The notes beneath the pieces are model-generated. The model was not told where the DNA came from. It made no database searches and saw nothing but the letters and a program-made list of their open reading frames with translations. Source: DATGEP01 sp035310125 (GTDB lineage: Bacteria; Chloroflexota; Ktedonobacteria; Ktedonobacterales; JADMIN01). From it: a stretch of 28,255 nucleotides of DNA. Below, in pieces: positions 20,882 to 28,255 of this stretch (the first letter of the stretch is position 1; every line of letters starts with the position of its first letter). Location of the stretch: the NCBI GenBank assembly GCA_035310125.1, contig DATGEP010000401.1, positions 1 to 28,255 of the forward strand, in the 5' to 3' direction. A program made the position numbers and the translations under genes.

Positions 20882-22036
20882 GTGGGCGAACGGGTGCGTG
20901 TGCTGGCCGTGGATGTGGGCACGGGCACGCAAGACATCTTGCTTTTCGAGAGTGACCGCACCATCGAAAACTGTTTTCAGATGATCCTGCCTTCGCCGAC
21001 GGTTATCGTTGCCGAACGCATCACGCGCGCCACGGCGGCTGGTGTGCCGGTGTTGCTCACCGGCCACACGATGGGTGGTGGTCCATGCGCGTGGGCTGCT
21101 CGCGACCATGCCCAGGCCGGGTTCCCCTGCTACGCGACACCGGACGCCGCCCGCACCCTGGACGACGATCTTGCGGCGGTGGAAGCGCAAGGGCTGCGTA
21201 TCGTGGAGAGCGACGAGGCCCGCCGGCTCATCGAGACGGAAGGCGACCGGCTGGCGCATATCGAGATGCGTGACTTCGACGCCGCCGCCATCAAGACGGC
21301 ATTCACCGCCTTCGGAGTGGACCCGACGGTGGATGCCATCGCTGTCGCGGCCTTCGATCACGGCGCGGCGCCGCCCGGCTACAGTGACCGCCGCTTCCGC
21401 TTCGACTACATTGAGAACGCCGTACGCCAGCGGCCCGATCCCCTGGCTTTCGCGTATCGCGCCGCTGATCTGCCCGCCGACTTGACCAGGCTGGCCGCTG
21501 TCGCCGCGGATGCATCGGTCTACAGCGGAGACGGTGCCGCCGATGCGCCAGTTTTTGTCATGGATACGGGAGCGGCTGCCGTGGCTGGCGCGCTGGAAGA
21601 TCCAAGTGTGCGCCGCCATCACGAGTGTCTGGTCGCCAATGTCGGCAACTTCCACACACTGGCATTCTCTCTGCGCGACGGCCAGATTCTGGCGCTCTTT
21701 GAGCATCACACCGGCCTGCTGGATCAGCCAAAGCTGGAAGTGTATCTCGTGCAGCTCGCCGATGGCACACTGGAAAACGAAGCCATTTTCGCGGACAGCG
21801 GCCATGGGGCCTTGCGATTGGACACGCCCACACGGACGTGGACCGACGACCTACCTTTCCTGGCTGTCACGGGTCCGCGCCGCGAGCTCCTGCGCGGCTC
21901 GCGGCTCCATCCATACGAAGCGGTGCCACATGGCGACATGATGCTTGCCGGCTGCTTCGGCCTGCTGCGCGGTGTGGCCGCTCTCGACTCGGCGCTGGCG
22001 CCGCATGTGGAGCGCGTGCTTGGACCAGGCGCATAG
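20882..22036 (+). CDS. DUF1786 family protein (actin-like ATPase fold, function unknown)
   Basis: A 384-residue protein matching the DUF1786 family, which automatic pipelines sometimes call pyruvate-formate-lyase-activating-like without evidence. The start VRVLAVDVGTGTQDILLFES resembles the phosphate-1 loop of actin/hexokinase-fold ATPases. Further conserved-looking pieces are LLTGHTMGGGPCAWAARDH, VMDTGAAAVAGAL and CLVANVGNFHTLAFSL, then GLLDQPKLE and a C-terminal HGDMMLAGCFGLLRGV. No iron-sulfur Cys motif is present, so it is not a radical SAM activase. The start is GTG 20882 with AGGAAGG 11 nt upstream, slightly far. Convergent with the KGG gene downstream. Confidence 0.82.
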   Translation: MGERVRVLAVDVGTGTQDILLFESDRTIENCFQMILPSPTVIVAERITRATAAGVPVLLTGHTMGGGPCAWAARDHAQAGFPCYATPDAARTLDDDLAAVEAQGLRIVESDEARRLIETEGDRLAHIEMRDFDAAAIKTAFTAFGVDPTVDAIAVAAFDHGAAPPGYSDRRFRFDYIENAVRQRPDPLAFAYRAADLPADLTRLAAVAADASVYSGDGAADAPVFVMDTGAAAVAGALEDPSVRRHHECLVANVGNFHTLAFSLRDGQILALFEHHTGLLDQPKLEVYLVQLADGTLENEAIFADSGHGALRLDTPTRTWTDDLPFLAVTGPRRELLRGSRLHPYEAVPHGDMMLAGCFGLLRGVAALDSALAPHVERVLGPGA

Positions 22037-22040
22037 AAAG

Positions 22041-22076
22041 CGGGCACTCTCTCTCCTTGTGGAGAAAGCGTGCCCG
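22041..22076 (+). terminator. Bidirectional stem-loop after the DUF1786 gene
   Basis: CGGGCAC (22041-22047) pairs with GTGCCCG (22070-22076), and inside it TCTCC (22052-22056), loop TTGT, GGAGA (22061-22065) makes a second stem. It lies 4 nt after the DUF1786 stop and between two convergent genes, so it fits a shared terminator, though no T-run follows on either side. Confidence 0.6.
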
Positions 22077-22129
22077 ATACGTTGCCTATGTATTAACGTG
22101 CGCGCGGCAAGCAGCACCGCTGTGTTGTG

Positions 22130-22321
22130 CTAGTCAGCGGTTATGCGCTGGCGACTGGCGGCGCCGCCTTTGCGTCCGGCATTGCGAGCCTCTTCGCTGC
22201 TCCACTCGTGGGCCGTGCCCTGGACATGCGCCGCGCGGCCACCCTTGCTGGCAATCTCTCGCTGTTTCTGCGGATCCATCGAAGCGAAACCGCGGCCACG
22301 CCCCTTACGCTCAGCAACCAT
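22130..22321 (-). CDS. KGG-repeat stress-type small protein
   Basis: A 63-residue hydrophilic protein with two KGG (stress-induced/Con-10, YciG-like) repeats: one at FASMDPQKQREIASKGGRAAH (residues 12-32) and one at SEEARNAGRKGGAA. The family is linked to sporulation, conidiation and general stress; the molecular role is unknown. On the minus strand GAGGAGG stands about 10 nt before the ATG at 22321, a strong ribosome site, which together with the motif shows this strand is the real one even though the plus strand is also open. The nearest good promoter pattern is 400 bp upstream, so a closer one may be missed. Confidence 0.9.
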   Translation of the reverse strand: MVAERKGRGRGFASMDPQKQREIASKGGRAAHVQGTAHEWSSEEARNAGRKGGAASRQRITAD

Positions 22322-22722
22322 GTTGTGGTCCTCCTCTTGTCACCGGATTGCTCCGGCTCAACAGCCTATCGCCGCGGTACGCGGCGCCTTCTCCGACCTG
22401 CTCCGGAGAAGTCCAGACGCGAAGAACGAATGCGACGCGGATCAGCGAGCCGTATCCACCTCCGATATGGTGGGGGTACGAATGCCGCTCCTCCGGCGAA
22501 GCCGATGGACGGTACACACGCGGCGCCATCGCCGGGTGTTTGGGTTGACCACCGCGATGTGCGGCACCCACCGGGCATATACCGATACGGAAGCTCTAGC
22601 GTCAGCTTCCAGCCCTCGCTTCAACAAGATAGGTGCCATAAATTGGATGAGCTGAGACTAATTTCATCAAACCCGTCCAAATTCCCTGCTGGACGGCGAT
22701 GTCTCGACAGCTCAACAACATG
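22322..22722. other. Non-coding palindrome-rich region upstream of the KGG gene
   Basis: About 400 bp with no ORF that resembles a protein. It contains several perfect hairpins: CGCCGCG/CGCGGCG (22370-22376 and 22380-22386, 3-nt loop), GGAAGCT/AGCTTCC (22589-22595 and 22604-22610, 8-nt loop) and CCGTCCA/TGGACGG (22673-22679 and 22690-22696, 10-nt loop). If the minus-strand promoter at 22723-22751 is used, the KGG mRNA would have a very long structured leader, or there is a separate small RNA. Confidence 0.45.
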
Positions 22723-22751
22723 ATTGTACCATGTCAACGCCAGGCTGCCAC
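22723..22751 (-). promoter_or_regulatory. Candidate minus-strand promoter toward the KGG gene
   Basis: Read on the minus strand: GTGGCA (22751-22746, 4 of 6), 17-bp spacer, TACAAT (22728-22723), with TGG immediately before the -10, an extended -10. It is back to back with the plus-strand promoter at 22755. Confidence 0.5.
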
Positions 22752-22754
22752 CAG

Positions 22755-22784
22755 TTGACCGCTATGCCGGGCCAGACTTATACT
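22755..22784 (+). promoter_or_regulatory. Promoter of the benzoate-CoA-ligase-type gene
   Basis: TTGACC (22755-22760, 5 of 6), an 18-bp spacer and TATACT (22779-22784, 5 of 6). It is the best sigma-70-like match I found in the window and would give a leader of about 80 nt. Confidence 0.65.
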
Positions 22785-22869
22785 CCCTGGGAGAGCTTCA
22801 GCGTCTTCAGAACGAGCTGGCGGCGCGGGTTGCGGCGAGCTGCTCTGGCTCGCTCGGAGGTATTGTTCA

Positions 22870-24510
22870 ATGACGTCTCCTTTCCTGCCCTCGACCGTCT
22901 CATCGTCAACCGTCAGTCCCGCCCTGGCGCTATCCTACGAGTACAACGCCGCTGTGGCCTTCCTGGACGGCGCGCTAGCGAATGGGTGGGGCGACCGCAT
23001 CGCGCTGCGAACGAGCGGAGGAAATTGGACCTACTCACAGCTCGCCGAGGGGGCCAACCGCGCCGGCAACGCGCTGCGGGCGCTGGGTGTGGAGACGGAG
23101 CAGCGAGTAGCCATTCTCCTCTATGATTCCCCGCAGTTCGCGTGCACATTCTTTGGAGCTATCAAGATCGGCGCCGTACCGATTCCGACGAACACCGCGC
23201 TACGTCCACAAGACTATCACTATATGCTGAACGACAGCCGGGCGCGGGTGCTGATCGTGGAGGAAGATATCTGGCCGCAGATCGCTCCCTTGCGCCGTGA
23301 CCTCACGTTCCTGCGGCACGTGGTGATCGTCGCGCGCGGAGCCGGCGCTTCTGGCGCATCCTCAGCCGGCGCGACCATGGACTATGACGCGCTCGTGGCA
23401 GGCGCGCAACGCGACTTGGAGGGGGCGCCGACGATACGTGACGATGCGGCGTTCTGGTTGTATAGCTCCGGAAGCACTGGATTTCCCAAGGGCTGTGTCC
23501 ACCTCCAGCACGACATGCACGTCTGCACCGAGCTGTACGCCAAACCTATCCTGAGCCTGACGCCTGACGACATTACGTTCTCCGCCGCCAAGCTCTTCTT
23601 CGCGTATGGCCTGGGCAATGGGCTATATTTCCCACTCGCCGTCGGCGCCAGCGCCGTCCACTTTCCGGGGCGCATCACCCCCGAATCCGCGTTCCAGGCT
23701 ATCAATGATTTCCGGCCAACGATCTTCTTCGGTGTCCCGACACTCTACGCGGGCATGCTCGCTCTACCCGATGCCGCCACCCGCTTCGATACCTCATCGC
23801 TGCGTTGTTGTGTCTCCGCGGGCGAGTCACTGCCGCCGGACCTCTTCAATCGCTGGCGCGACCGCTTCGGCGTGGAGATTTTGGACGGCATCGGCAGTAC
23901 CGAGATATTGCACATCTTTATCTCAAACCAGGCGGGCAAGGTGAAGCCGGGCAGCACCGGTACGCTCGTGCCTGGTTATGAAGCGCGCATTGTGGACGAG
24001 CAGGGCCAGCAGGTGGCGCAGGGCGAGATTGGTAACCTCCTCATCTCCGGCGATAGCACCTGCTCGCAGTACTGGAATAAGCACGAGCGCACGAAGAATA
24101 CGATTCTCGGCCCCTGGATTCAGACCGGCGACAAATATTACCAGGACGAGGACGGCTATTTCTGGTACGGCGGGCGCTCGGACGACATGCTCAAAGTCAG
24201 CGGGCAGTGGGTTTCTCCGGTAGAGGTGGAGGCGGCGCTGGTTGCGCACCAGCAGGTGCTGGAAGCGGCAGTTGTGGGTCGCGAGGATCATGACGGTCTC
24301 ATCAAGCCGCAGGCATTCGTCGTGCTGCAGGAGGGCGTCACACCGAGCGACGCGCTTGCGGATGAGCTGAAGCAGCACGTGCGATCTACGCTGACACCGG
24401 TGAAGTATCCCCGCTGGATCGAGTTCGTGGAGGAGCTTCCAAAGACCGCGACCGGCAAGATTCAGCGCTACCGCCTGCGTGAGCAGCTAACGGCCGCGGA
24501 AGAGGAGTAG
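22870..24510 (+). CDS. Benzoate-CoA ligase family protein (aryl/acyl-CoA synthetase)
   Basis: A 546-residue AMP-forming acyl-CoA synthetase that activates a carboxylic acid with ATP and CoA. The P-loop motif is YSSGSTGFPKG (198-208); GIGSTEILHIFISN is the A5 region of benzoate-CoA ligases; YGGRSDDMLKVSGQWVSPVEVE is the hinge; and the catalytic Lys530 is in PKTATGKIQRYRLR. The pattern is that of the benzoate/4-hydroxybenzoate-CoA ligase family, but the actual acid is not certain. ATG 22870 follows GGAGG at 22855-22859. Its own promoter is visible and no other aromatic-degradation gene is next to it. Confidence 0.88.
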   Translation: MTSPFLPSTVSSSTVSPALALSYEYNAAVAFLDGALANGWGDRIALRTSGGNWTYSQLAEGANRAGNALRALGVETEQRVAILLYDSPQFACTFFGAIKIGAVPIPTNTALRPQDYHYMLNDSRARVLIVEEDIWPQIAPLRRDLTFLRHVVIVARGAGASGASSAGATMDYDALVAGAQRDLEGAPTIRDDAAFWLYSSGSTGFPKGCVHLQHDMHVCTELYAKPILSLTPDDITFSAAKLFFAYGLGNGLYFPLAVGASAVHFPGRITPESAFQAINDFRPTIFFGVPTLYAGMLALPDAATRFDTSSLRCCVSAGESLPPDLFNRWRDRFGVEILDGIGSTEILHIFISNQAGKVKPGSTGTLVPGYEARIVDEQGQQVAQGEIGNLLISGDSTCSQYWNKHERTKNTILGPWIQTGDKYYQDEDGYFWYGGRSDDMLKVSGQWVSPVEVEAALVAHQQVLEAAVVGREDHDGLIKPQAFVVLQEGVTPSDALADELKQHVRSTLTPVKYPRWIEFVEELPKTATGKIQRYRLREQLTAAEEE

Positions 24511-24514
24511 GTAG

Positions 24515-24578
24515 CCAGGACACGATTTTTCCATGTCTGGATTGGGTGGCCGCCGTCCCATGCAACGACAGCCACCCA
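24515..24578. terminator. Convergent terminator region between CoA ligase and lactate permease
   Basis: Two stem-loops lie in the 89-bp gap. The first (24515-24540) pairs CCAGGACA with TGTCTGG with one bulged base and has TTTTT in its loop. The second is a perfect 8-bp stem, TGGGTGGC (24543-24550) and GCCACCCA (24571-24578), with a 20-nt loop. Position between converging genes supports a two-way terminator. Confidence 0.55.
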
Positions 24579-24599
24579 CATCGAGCCGCCCCAGCCCGA

Positions 24600-26222
24600 T
24601 TAGAGGCGCATCGTACCTGGCAGTAGGAAGTAGTATAGCAAGGCGACGATGATGAGCCAGCCGAGCATGACCAGGGTCCACCCCATGTTGTGACGAATGA
24701 CCTGTCCTTCGTCGCGCACGAACTTGGTAGTGGCTACACCGACGCTGGCCGTCTGCGGAGCGACGGGCTTGCCAACCTCAGCACCCACCGAGTTCAAGGA
24801 TGGCAACAATAGCACAGGGAAGCCAAGCAGCCGGCCAACCTGGACCTGAACCAGGCCAAACATTGCATTGGTGGATGTGTTGCTACCCGAAAGGGCAACG
24901 CCGATCCAACCAAGTATGGGCGCTAACAGGATGAATGTCGGGCCGATCTTGGAGAAGGCATAGGCCAGTGAGGGCGCCATGCCGGAGTAGTTGAATACGA
25001 AAGCCAGACCGAAGATGAAGACGCCCACGAGCAACGCGCCCCACATTTGCTGGAAGGTCCGTCGAAACACAGTACCGACTGTGCCGAGAGACGGTCGGAT
25101 GAACACCAGCATAATCAGCCAGGAAGCGAGAATCGCCGTTCCAGCGATGAACGGTGTGAAGGAGTAGACTACGCTGGCGGTTTTATGAGAGATCGAGGAG
25201 ACGGCGGGCAGCGTGAACTTGAAGACGCCAACGGACGGCAGCTTGGACCAGGGACCAGTCCATAGCACGACCACCACGATCAAAATGAGGAACGGCAACA
25301 TTGCCGCGAAGATCGAATGCCGCCGTCCTTCGGCTTCGGCCTCTGGCTCCATTATGCTTACCTGAGCGCCGGACTCGGCCAGCGGCACTCCGCCATACGC
25401 GAGCACCGTCCTGGGCCGCCAGAACCGCAACAGGAGGAGCAGCGCACCGAACGCGACGAGCGCGCCGACAATATCCGGCAGGTATGGCCCAAAGAACTGT
25501 GAGACGGGGAACTGTCCCGCGATGTAAGCCAGCGACCCGACGATGGCCAGCGGCCAGCCATCGCGAAAGCCCCGTTTGCCAGTTACGAGATAGATAAGTA
25601 CCCACGGCGGCAACAGCGCGAGGACCGCGACGATTTTACCAATCGAGGCGGACAACGGAAGCAGTCCAAGCCCGGTCACGGTTGAGAGCGCGATGATGGG
25701 CGCGCCGAGCGCACCAAAGGAGACTGGCGCGTTGTTGGCAATCGCGGCTACACGAATCGCATCCAGCTCGATGACGCCGAGAGCGATCAAGATGGGCGCG
25801 ACGACCGCCCAAGGGTAGCCAAAACCAACCAGCCCTTCCAGCAGGGCGCCAAATGCCCATGCCAGCAGGATGGTCTGTACGCGGATGTCAGCGGTGGCCT
25901 GTTTGATGAGCCAGGCTTTGAAGGTGTCAAACAAGCCGGTTACGGTCAATGTGTTGAAAATGATGAGGCCCCAGAAGGTGATCCAATCCACGGCCCAGAT
26001 GCCGTTGGCGCTACCGATCACGTATGATTGCACGCTGGTGCCGAATGGCACATGCCACACGAGGACCGCGACGGCGATGGTAATCAGCGAGCCAATCAAC
26101 GTCGCCTTCCAGGCAGAAAGCCGAAAGACGGCCAACATCAACAACAGTGCTATCACGGGGATCAGGGCGGCCAGTGCTGTCAGTCCGAGGTTTCCGGTTG
26201 GATTGAGAACCTGGTGAAACAT
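24600..26222 (-). CDS. lctP: L-lactate permease (LctP family)
   Basis: A 540-residue inner-membrane transporter with about 12-14 hydrophobic helices, importing lactate (also glycolate) probably with protons. Family landmarks: NLGLTALAALIPVIALLLML near the start, ITFWGLIIFNTLTVTGLFD, the highly conserved LLEGLVGFGYPWAVVAPILI and NNAPVSFGALGAPIIALS, and near the end GSNTSTNAMFGLVQVQVG followed by SVGAEVGKPVAPQTASVGVA. All are present, so it looks functional. On the minus strand AGGAGG lies about 12 nt before the ATG at 26222. No lactate dehydrogenase or regulator gene is beside it in the window. Confidence 0.93.
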   Translation of the reverse strand: MFHQVLNPTGNLGLTALAALIPVIALLLMLAVFRLSAWKATLIGSLITIAVAVLVWHVPFGTSVQSYVIGSANGIWAVDWITFWGLIIFNTLTVTGLFDTFKAWLIKQATADIRVQTILLAWAFGALLEGLVGFGYPWAVVAPILIALGVIELDAIRVAAIANNAPVSFGALGAPIIALSTVTGLGLLPLSASIGKIVAVLALLPPWVLIYLVTGKRGFRDGWPLAIVGSLAYIAGQFPVSQFFGPYLPDIVGALVAFGALLLLLRFWRPRTVLAYGGVPLAESGAQVSIMEPEAEAEGRRHSIFAAMLPFLILIVVVVLWTGPWSKLPSVGVFKFTLPAVSSISHKTASVVYSFTPFIAGTAILASWLIMLVFIRPSLGTVGTVFRRTFQQMWGALLVGVFIFGLAFVFNYSGMAPSLAYAFSKIGPTFILLAPILGWIGVALSGSNTSTNAMFGLVQVQVGRLLGFPVLLLPSLNSVGAEVGKPVAPQTASVGVATTKFVRDEGQVIRHNMGWTLVMLGWLIIVALLYYFLLPGTMRL

Positions 26223-26351
26223 GGCGAGTAGATCCTCCTAGCGCAGCGTAGAATCTCCGGCGTATCTCTTGCCGGATGAACATCGGTGGCGAGGCGCTAC
26301 ACGTGCGAATGCTACGAGTGAAGGCACTACACAACTCGCATGGTTGGACGC

Positions 26352-26362
26352 ATGATATCATA
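26352..26362 (-). promoter_or_regulatory. Palindrome over a candidate lctP -10 box
   Basis: ATGATATCAT (26352-26361) is a perfect 10-bp palindrome. On the minus strand TATGAT (26362-26357) overlaps it and could be the -10 of lctP with a leader of about 130 nt; the -35 at 17 bp is poor. A regulator bound here could affect lctP. Both points are inference. Confidence 0.35.
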
Positions 26363-26423
26363 TACGTCAAACTCGTGCCGTGACACATCTCAATCCACGT
26401 ATCTTCGCGAAGTAGCTATCGAG

Positions 26424-26434
26424 CAGGTATACTA
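26424..26434 (+). promoter_or_regulatory. Candidate -10 region of the aminotransferase gene
   Basis: TATACT at 26428-26433 within CAGGTATACTA, the same 11-mer as at 55-65. Predicted start of transcription near 26440, about 57 nt before the chosen ATG, which supports the ATG at 26497 over a GTG at 26440. Confidence 0.45.
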
Positions 26435-26496
26435 GGAAGGTGCCGATCAAACACAGCACGCACTCCTCAGTCAAAGCCAAGGAGAGCCAAACATTC

Positions 26497-27693
26497 ATGC
26501 AAACCTCCCCAATCGAGCGTGACACCCCCATCGTTCCTGCCGGGCGCGAGTTCTTGCTGCGCCCCGACATCGCGTTTCTCAACCACGGCAGCTTCGGCGC
26601 GTGCCCCCGGCCCGTCTTCGAGACGTATCAGCGGTGGCAGCGTGAGCTGGAGGCTCAGCCTGTCGAGTTCCTGGGGCGGCGCCTGGATGATCTGCTGGCC
26701 GAAGCGCGGGCGCCGCTGGCGGCTTACGTAGGCGTGGAGCGGGATGATCTGGTCTTCGTGCCGAACGCAACGCATGGCATGAATATCGTGGCGCGGTCAC
26801 TCATGCCGGCATTGGAGCCGGGCGATGAGGTGCTGGGGACGGACCATGAGTACGGCGCGGTCGAGCGGACATGGCGCTTTCTCTGCGCTCAGCGCGGCGC
26901 GGTGTATCGCACCCAGCCGATATCTCTCCCGGTAACGGACGCTGGGGCGCTGGCGGACCAGTTCTGGCGGGGCGTGACGGGACGCACGAAGGTGATCGTA
27001 ATCAGCCACATCACCTCGCCGACGGCACTGATTTTCCCCGTCGCGGAGATTTGCCGGCGGGCGGCGGCGCAGGGCATCCTGACAGTCGTGGATGGAGCGC
27101 ACGCGCCGGGCCAGATTGACCTTGATCTGACAGCGCTCGGCGTTGATTTCTATATGGGCAATCTGCACAAGTGGGTGTGTGCGCCCAAGGGAGCGGGATT
27201 TCTCTATGCGCGACCGGAGCGGCAGCCGATGCTCCAGCCACTGGTGGTGAGCTGGGGATGGGAGTCGCGCGCACCCAGTGGCTCACCGTTTCAGGACTAC
27301 TTCGGCTGGATTGGCACCGACGATCCCTCGGCGTATCTGAGCGTGCCGGCAGCGCTCGCTTTCCAGCGCGAGCACGACTGGCCAGTGGTGCGGGCGGCCT
27401 GCCACGCGCTCGCCGCTGAGTCACGCCGGCGCATCGGCGCCTTGACGGGATTGCCACAGATTGCGCCTGAGGCAGCGGAGTGGTGGGGGCAAATGTGCGC
27501 CGTGTCCCTGCCCATGCGAGCCGATGTGACACCAGAGGCGCTGCACGCGCGGCTCTGGGACGACTATCAGGTCGAAGTGCCGATCTCGGACTGGCAAGGG
27601 TGGCGTTTCGTGCGTGTCTCCATCCAGGCGTATAACACTGAACGTGATGTAGATCGGCTCGTGGATGGGCTAGCGGCGATTTTGGCGGAGTAA
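26497..27693 (+). CDS. Class V aminotransferase, isopenicillin-N-epimerase/cysteine-desulfurase-like
   Basis: A 398-residue PLP enzyme of aminotransferase class V. It opens with FLNHGSFGACPRPVFETYQRWQRELEAQPVEFLGRR in the style of isopenicillin N epimerase-like proteins. Asp199 and His202 in VVDGAHAPGQ contact the cofactor, and Lys225 in MGNLHKWVCAPKG is the Schiff-base lysine. The C-terminal VEVPISDWQGWRFVRVSIQAYN is typical. No Cys-rich activation loop as in NifS/IscS is evident, so desulfurase activity is less likely. ATG 26497 with AAGGAG at 26481-26486 is preferred over an upstream in-frame GTG at 26440. True substrate unknown. Confidence 0.87.
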   Translation: MQTSPIERDTPIVPAGREFLLRPDIAFLNHGSFGACPRPVFETYQRWQRELEAQPVEFLGRRLDDLLAEARAPLAAYVGVERDDLVFVPNATHGMNIVARSLMPALEPGDEVLGTDHEYGAVERTWRFLCAQRGAVYRTQPISLPVTDAGALADQFWRGVTGRTKVIVISHITSPTALIFPVAEICRRAAAQGILTVVDGAHAPGQIDLDLTALGVDFYMGNLHKWVCAPKGAGFLYARPERQPMLQPLVVSWGWESRAPSGSPFQDYFGWIGTDDPSAYLSVPAALAFQREHDWPVVRAACHALAAESRRRIGALTGLPQIAPEAAEWWGQMCAVSLPMRADVTPEALHARLWDDYQVEVPISDWQGWRFVRVSIQAYNTERDVDRLVDGLAAILAE

Positions 27694-27823
27694 GCACGGA
27701 TGTCTGTTCGGTATGCCACTTGCGTGAGGTCTGAGGGACACAGAAGACGAGGAGCCGGAGGATTGAAGGTATAACGGAGACCCGGCGCCACAGTAGCAGT
27801 GCCCCTCAGAAGGAGCTGCGCTC

Positions 27824-28255
27824 ATGGTTATCGGGCAAGCACAATACTTTCTCATCGCCGTCGTCATCGGCGCGGCGGTGGGTATGCGGCGGGGCTGGAA
27901 CCGTGAAGTTATCACCGCCGCGATCATTTTGGCGACTGTGATGGCGCTGACACTTGGTGGAGGCGATGTGCTCGCCAATTGGCTCTCCCATGGGTTCACC
28001 AGCACTGCACAGGTGCATAGCGTTCTGTATAGTAGCGGTTCGCAACCTACTACACCGAGCGCCACATCCCAGAGAACATGCGCGCTTGGAGTGAACGGGC
28101 AGATGCTCTCCACCATCATTTTTGCCGGTATGACCTGGCTTGGTTATGGTGCAGGCAAAAAATATGGAGCGGCGCCGAAATCATCGAGCCATCGCCTTGC
28201 GGGGGCCATCCCCGGCGCGATCAATGGCGCAAGCATCGCCTACTTCGTGAGTAAG
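27824..28255 (+). CDS. Membrane protein, 5' part only (possibly CvpA-like)
   Basis: The frame is open from ATG 27824 to the window edge (144 codons), so the gene is cut off. AGAAGGAG lies about 15 nt upstream. The product has hydrophobic helices at about 7-20 and 30-45, with GMRRGWNREV between them, a polar Ser/Thr-rich stretch at about 60-87, then a third helix (LSTIIFAGMTWLGYGAG) and the start of a fourth after a Gly-Ala patch (LAGAIPGAINGASIAYF). This order resembles CvpA-family proteins (colicin V production), which have a GxRRGxxRE turn between the first two helices, but the match is loose. A weak TATAAC at 27770-27775 may be its -10 box. Confidence 0.65.
   Translation, partial: MVIGQAQYFLIAVVIGAAVGMRRGWNREVITAAIILATVMALTLGGGDVLANWLSHGFTSTAQVHSVLYSSGSQPTTPSATSQRTCALGVNGQMLSTIIFAGMTWLGYGAGKKYGAAPKSSSHRLAGAIPGAINGASIAYFVSK

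Noticed and set aside
20882..22036. Pyruvate formate-lyase activating enzyme
   Set aside because: No radical-SAM CxxxCxxC motif; the protein fits DUF1786, where that label is an old propagated name.
22471..22500. tRNA-like T-arm sequence (GGGGGTACGAATGCC)
   Set aside because: It departs from the TTCRANY core, the 5-bp stem does not form, and no acceptor, D or anticodon arms could be placed around it.
22311..22639. Minus-strand open frames (86 and 65 codons) upstream of the KGG gene
   Set aside because: Compositionally biased (Arg/Pro/Gly), no ribosome site, no family resemblance; hairpins explain the region better.
22127..22723. Plus-strand open frame of 198 codons through the KGG region
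   Set aside because: The minus strand encodes recognisable KGG repeats with a strong ribosome site; the plus frame has no motif and crosses non-coding hairpins.

Overview
The window is GC-rich bacterial chromosome, densely coded, with almost every gene on the + strand; only a KGG-repeat mini-gene (22130-22321) and a lactate permease (24600-26222) are on the - strand. No phage, transposase, CRISPR, tRNA or rRNA was found. The gene set (separate sucA and sucB, split glycine decarboxylase gcvPA/gcvPB, a group III pyrophosphate-type phosphofructokinase, Uma2 and NYN/LabA-like proteins, a KGG stress protein, a membrane-anchored CHAP protein) would suit a Gram-positive-like soil or thermophilic lineage such as Chloroflexota (Ktedonobacteria-like). 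That placement is inference from content and style, not from a marker gene.

Layout. 1-2978: a three-gene cluster with a strikingly short phosphoenolpyruvate carboxylase (PEPC) derivative, an amidohydrolase and a P1/DmpA-type peptidase. 2979-3341: intergenic, holding a decayed C-terminal gene fragment. 3342-5311: tautomerase, alpha/beta esterase and flavin-dependent oxidoreductase, closely spaced. 5446-9748: sucA-sucB, the E1 and E2 parts of 2-oxoglutarate dehydrogenase, overlapping by 11 bp; E3 is not here. 9827-11485: a Uma2 nuclease-fold protein tightly coupled to phosphofructokinase. 11587-12942: PLP-dependent decarboxylase. 13219-14466: CHAP wall-hydrolase-like protein. 14632-19219: the glycine cleavage set gcvT-gcvH-gcvPA-gcvPB, interrupted by a perfect hairpin and an internal promoter. 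19650-22036: an NYN-domain protein with a split catalytic domain, and a DUF1786 protein. 22037-22869: KGG mini-gene plus about 550 bp of non-coding, palindrome-rich DNA with divergent promoters. 22870-24510: benzoate-CoA-ligase-type enzyme, convergent with lctP-type lactate permease. 26497-27693: class V aminotransferase. 27824-28255: start of a membrane protein running off the window.

Functionally the region is mostly central carbon and one-carbon metabolism: 2-oxoglutarate oxidation, glycolysis, glycine to CO2/NH3/methylene-THF, lactate uptake and aryl-acid activation. The most unusual items are: the 207-residue PEPC that joins the family's extreme N-terminus directly to its C-terminal domain; the NYN protein whose nuclease fold is split by a roughly 115-residue acidic/Gly-rich segment; a P1 peptidase whose expected Asn-Thr self-cleavage site reads Gln-Thr; and 9-bp repeat units in the sucA linker and across the gcvPB stop codon. 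I see no clearly new multi-gene system; most of the region is ordinary housekeeping DNA.
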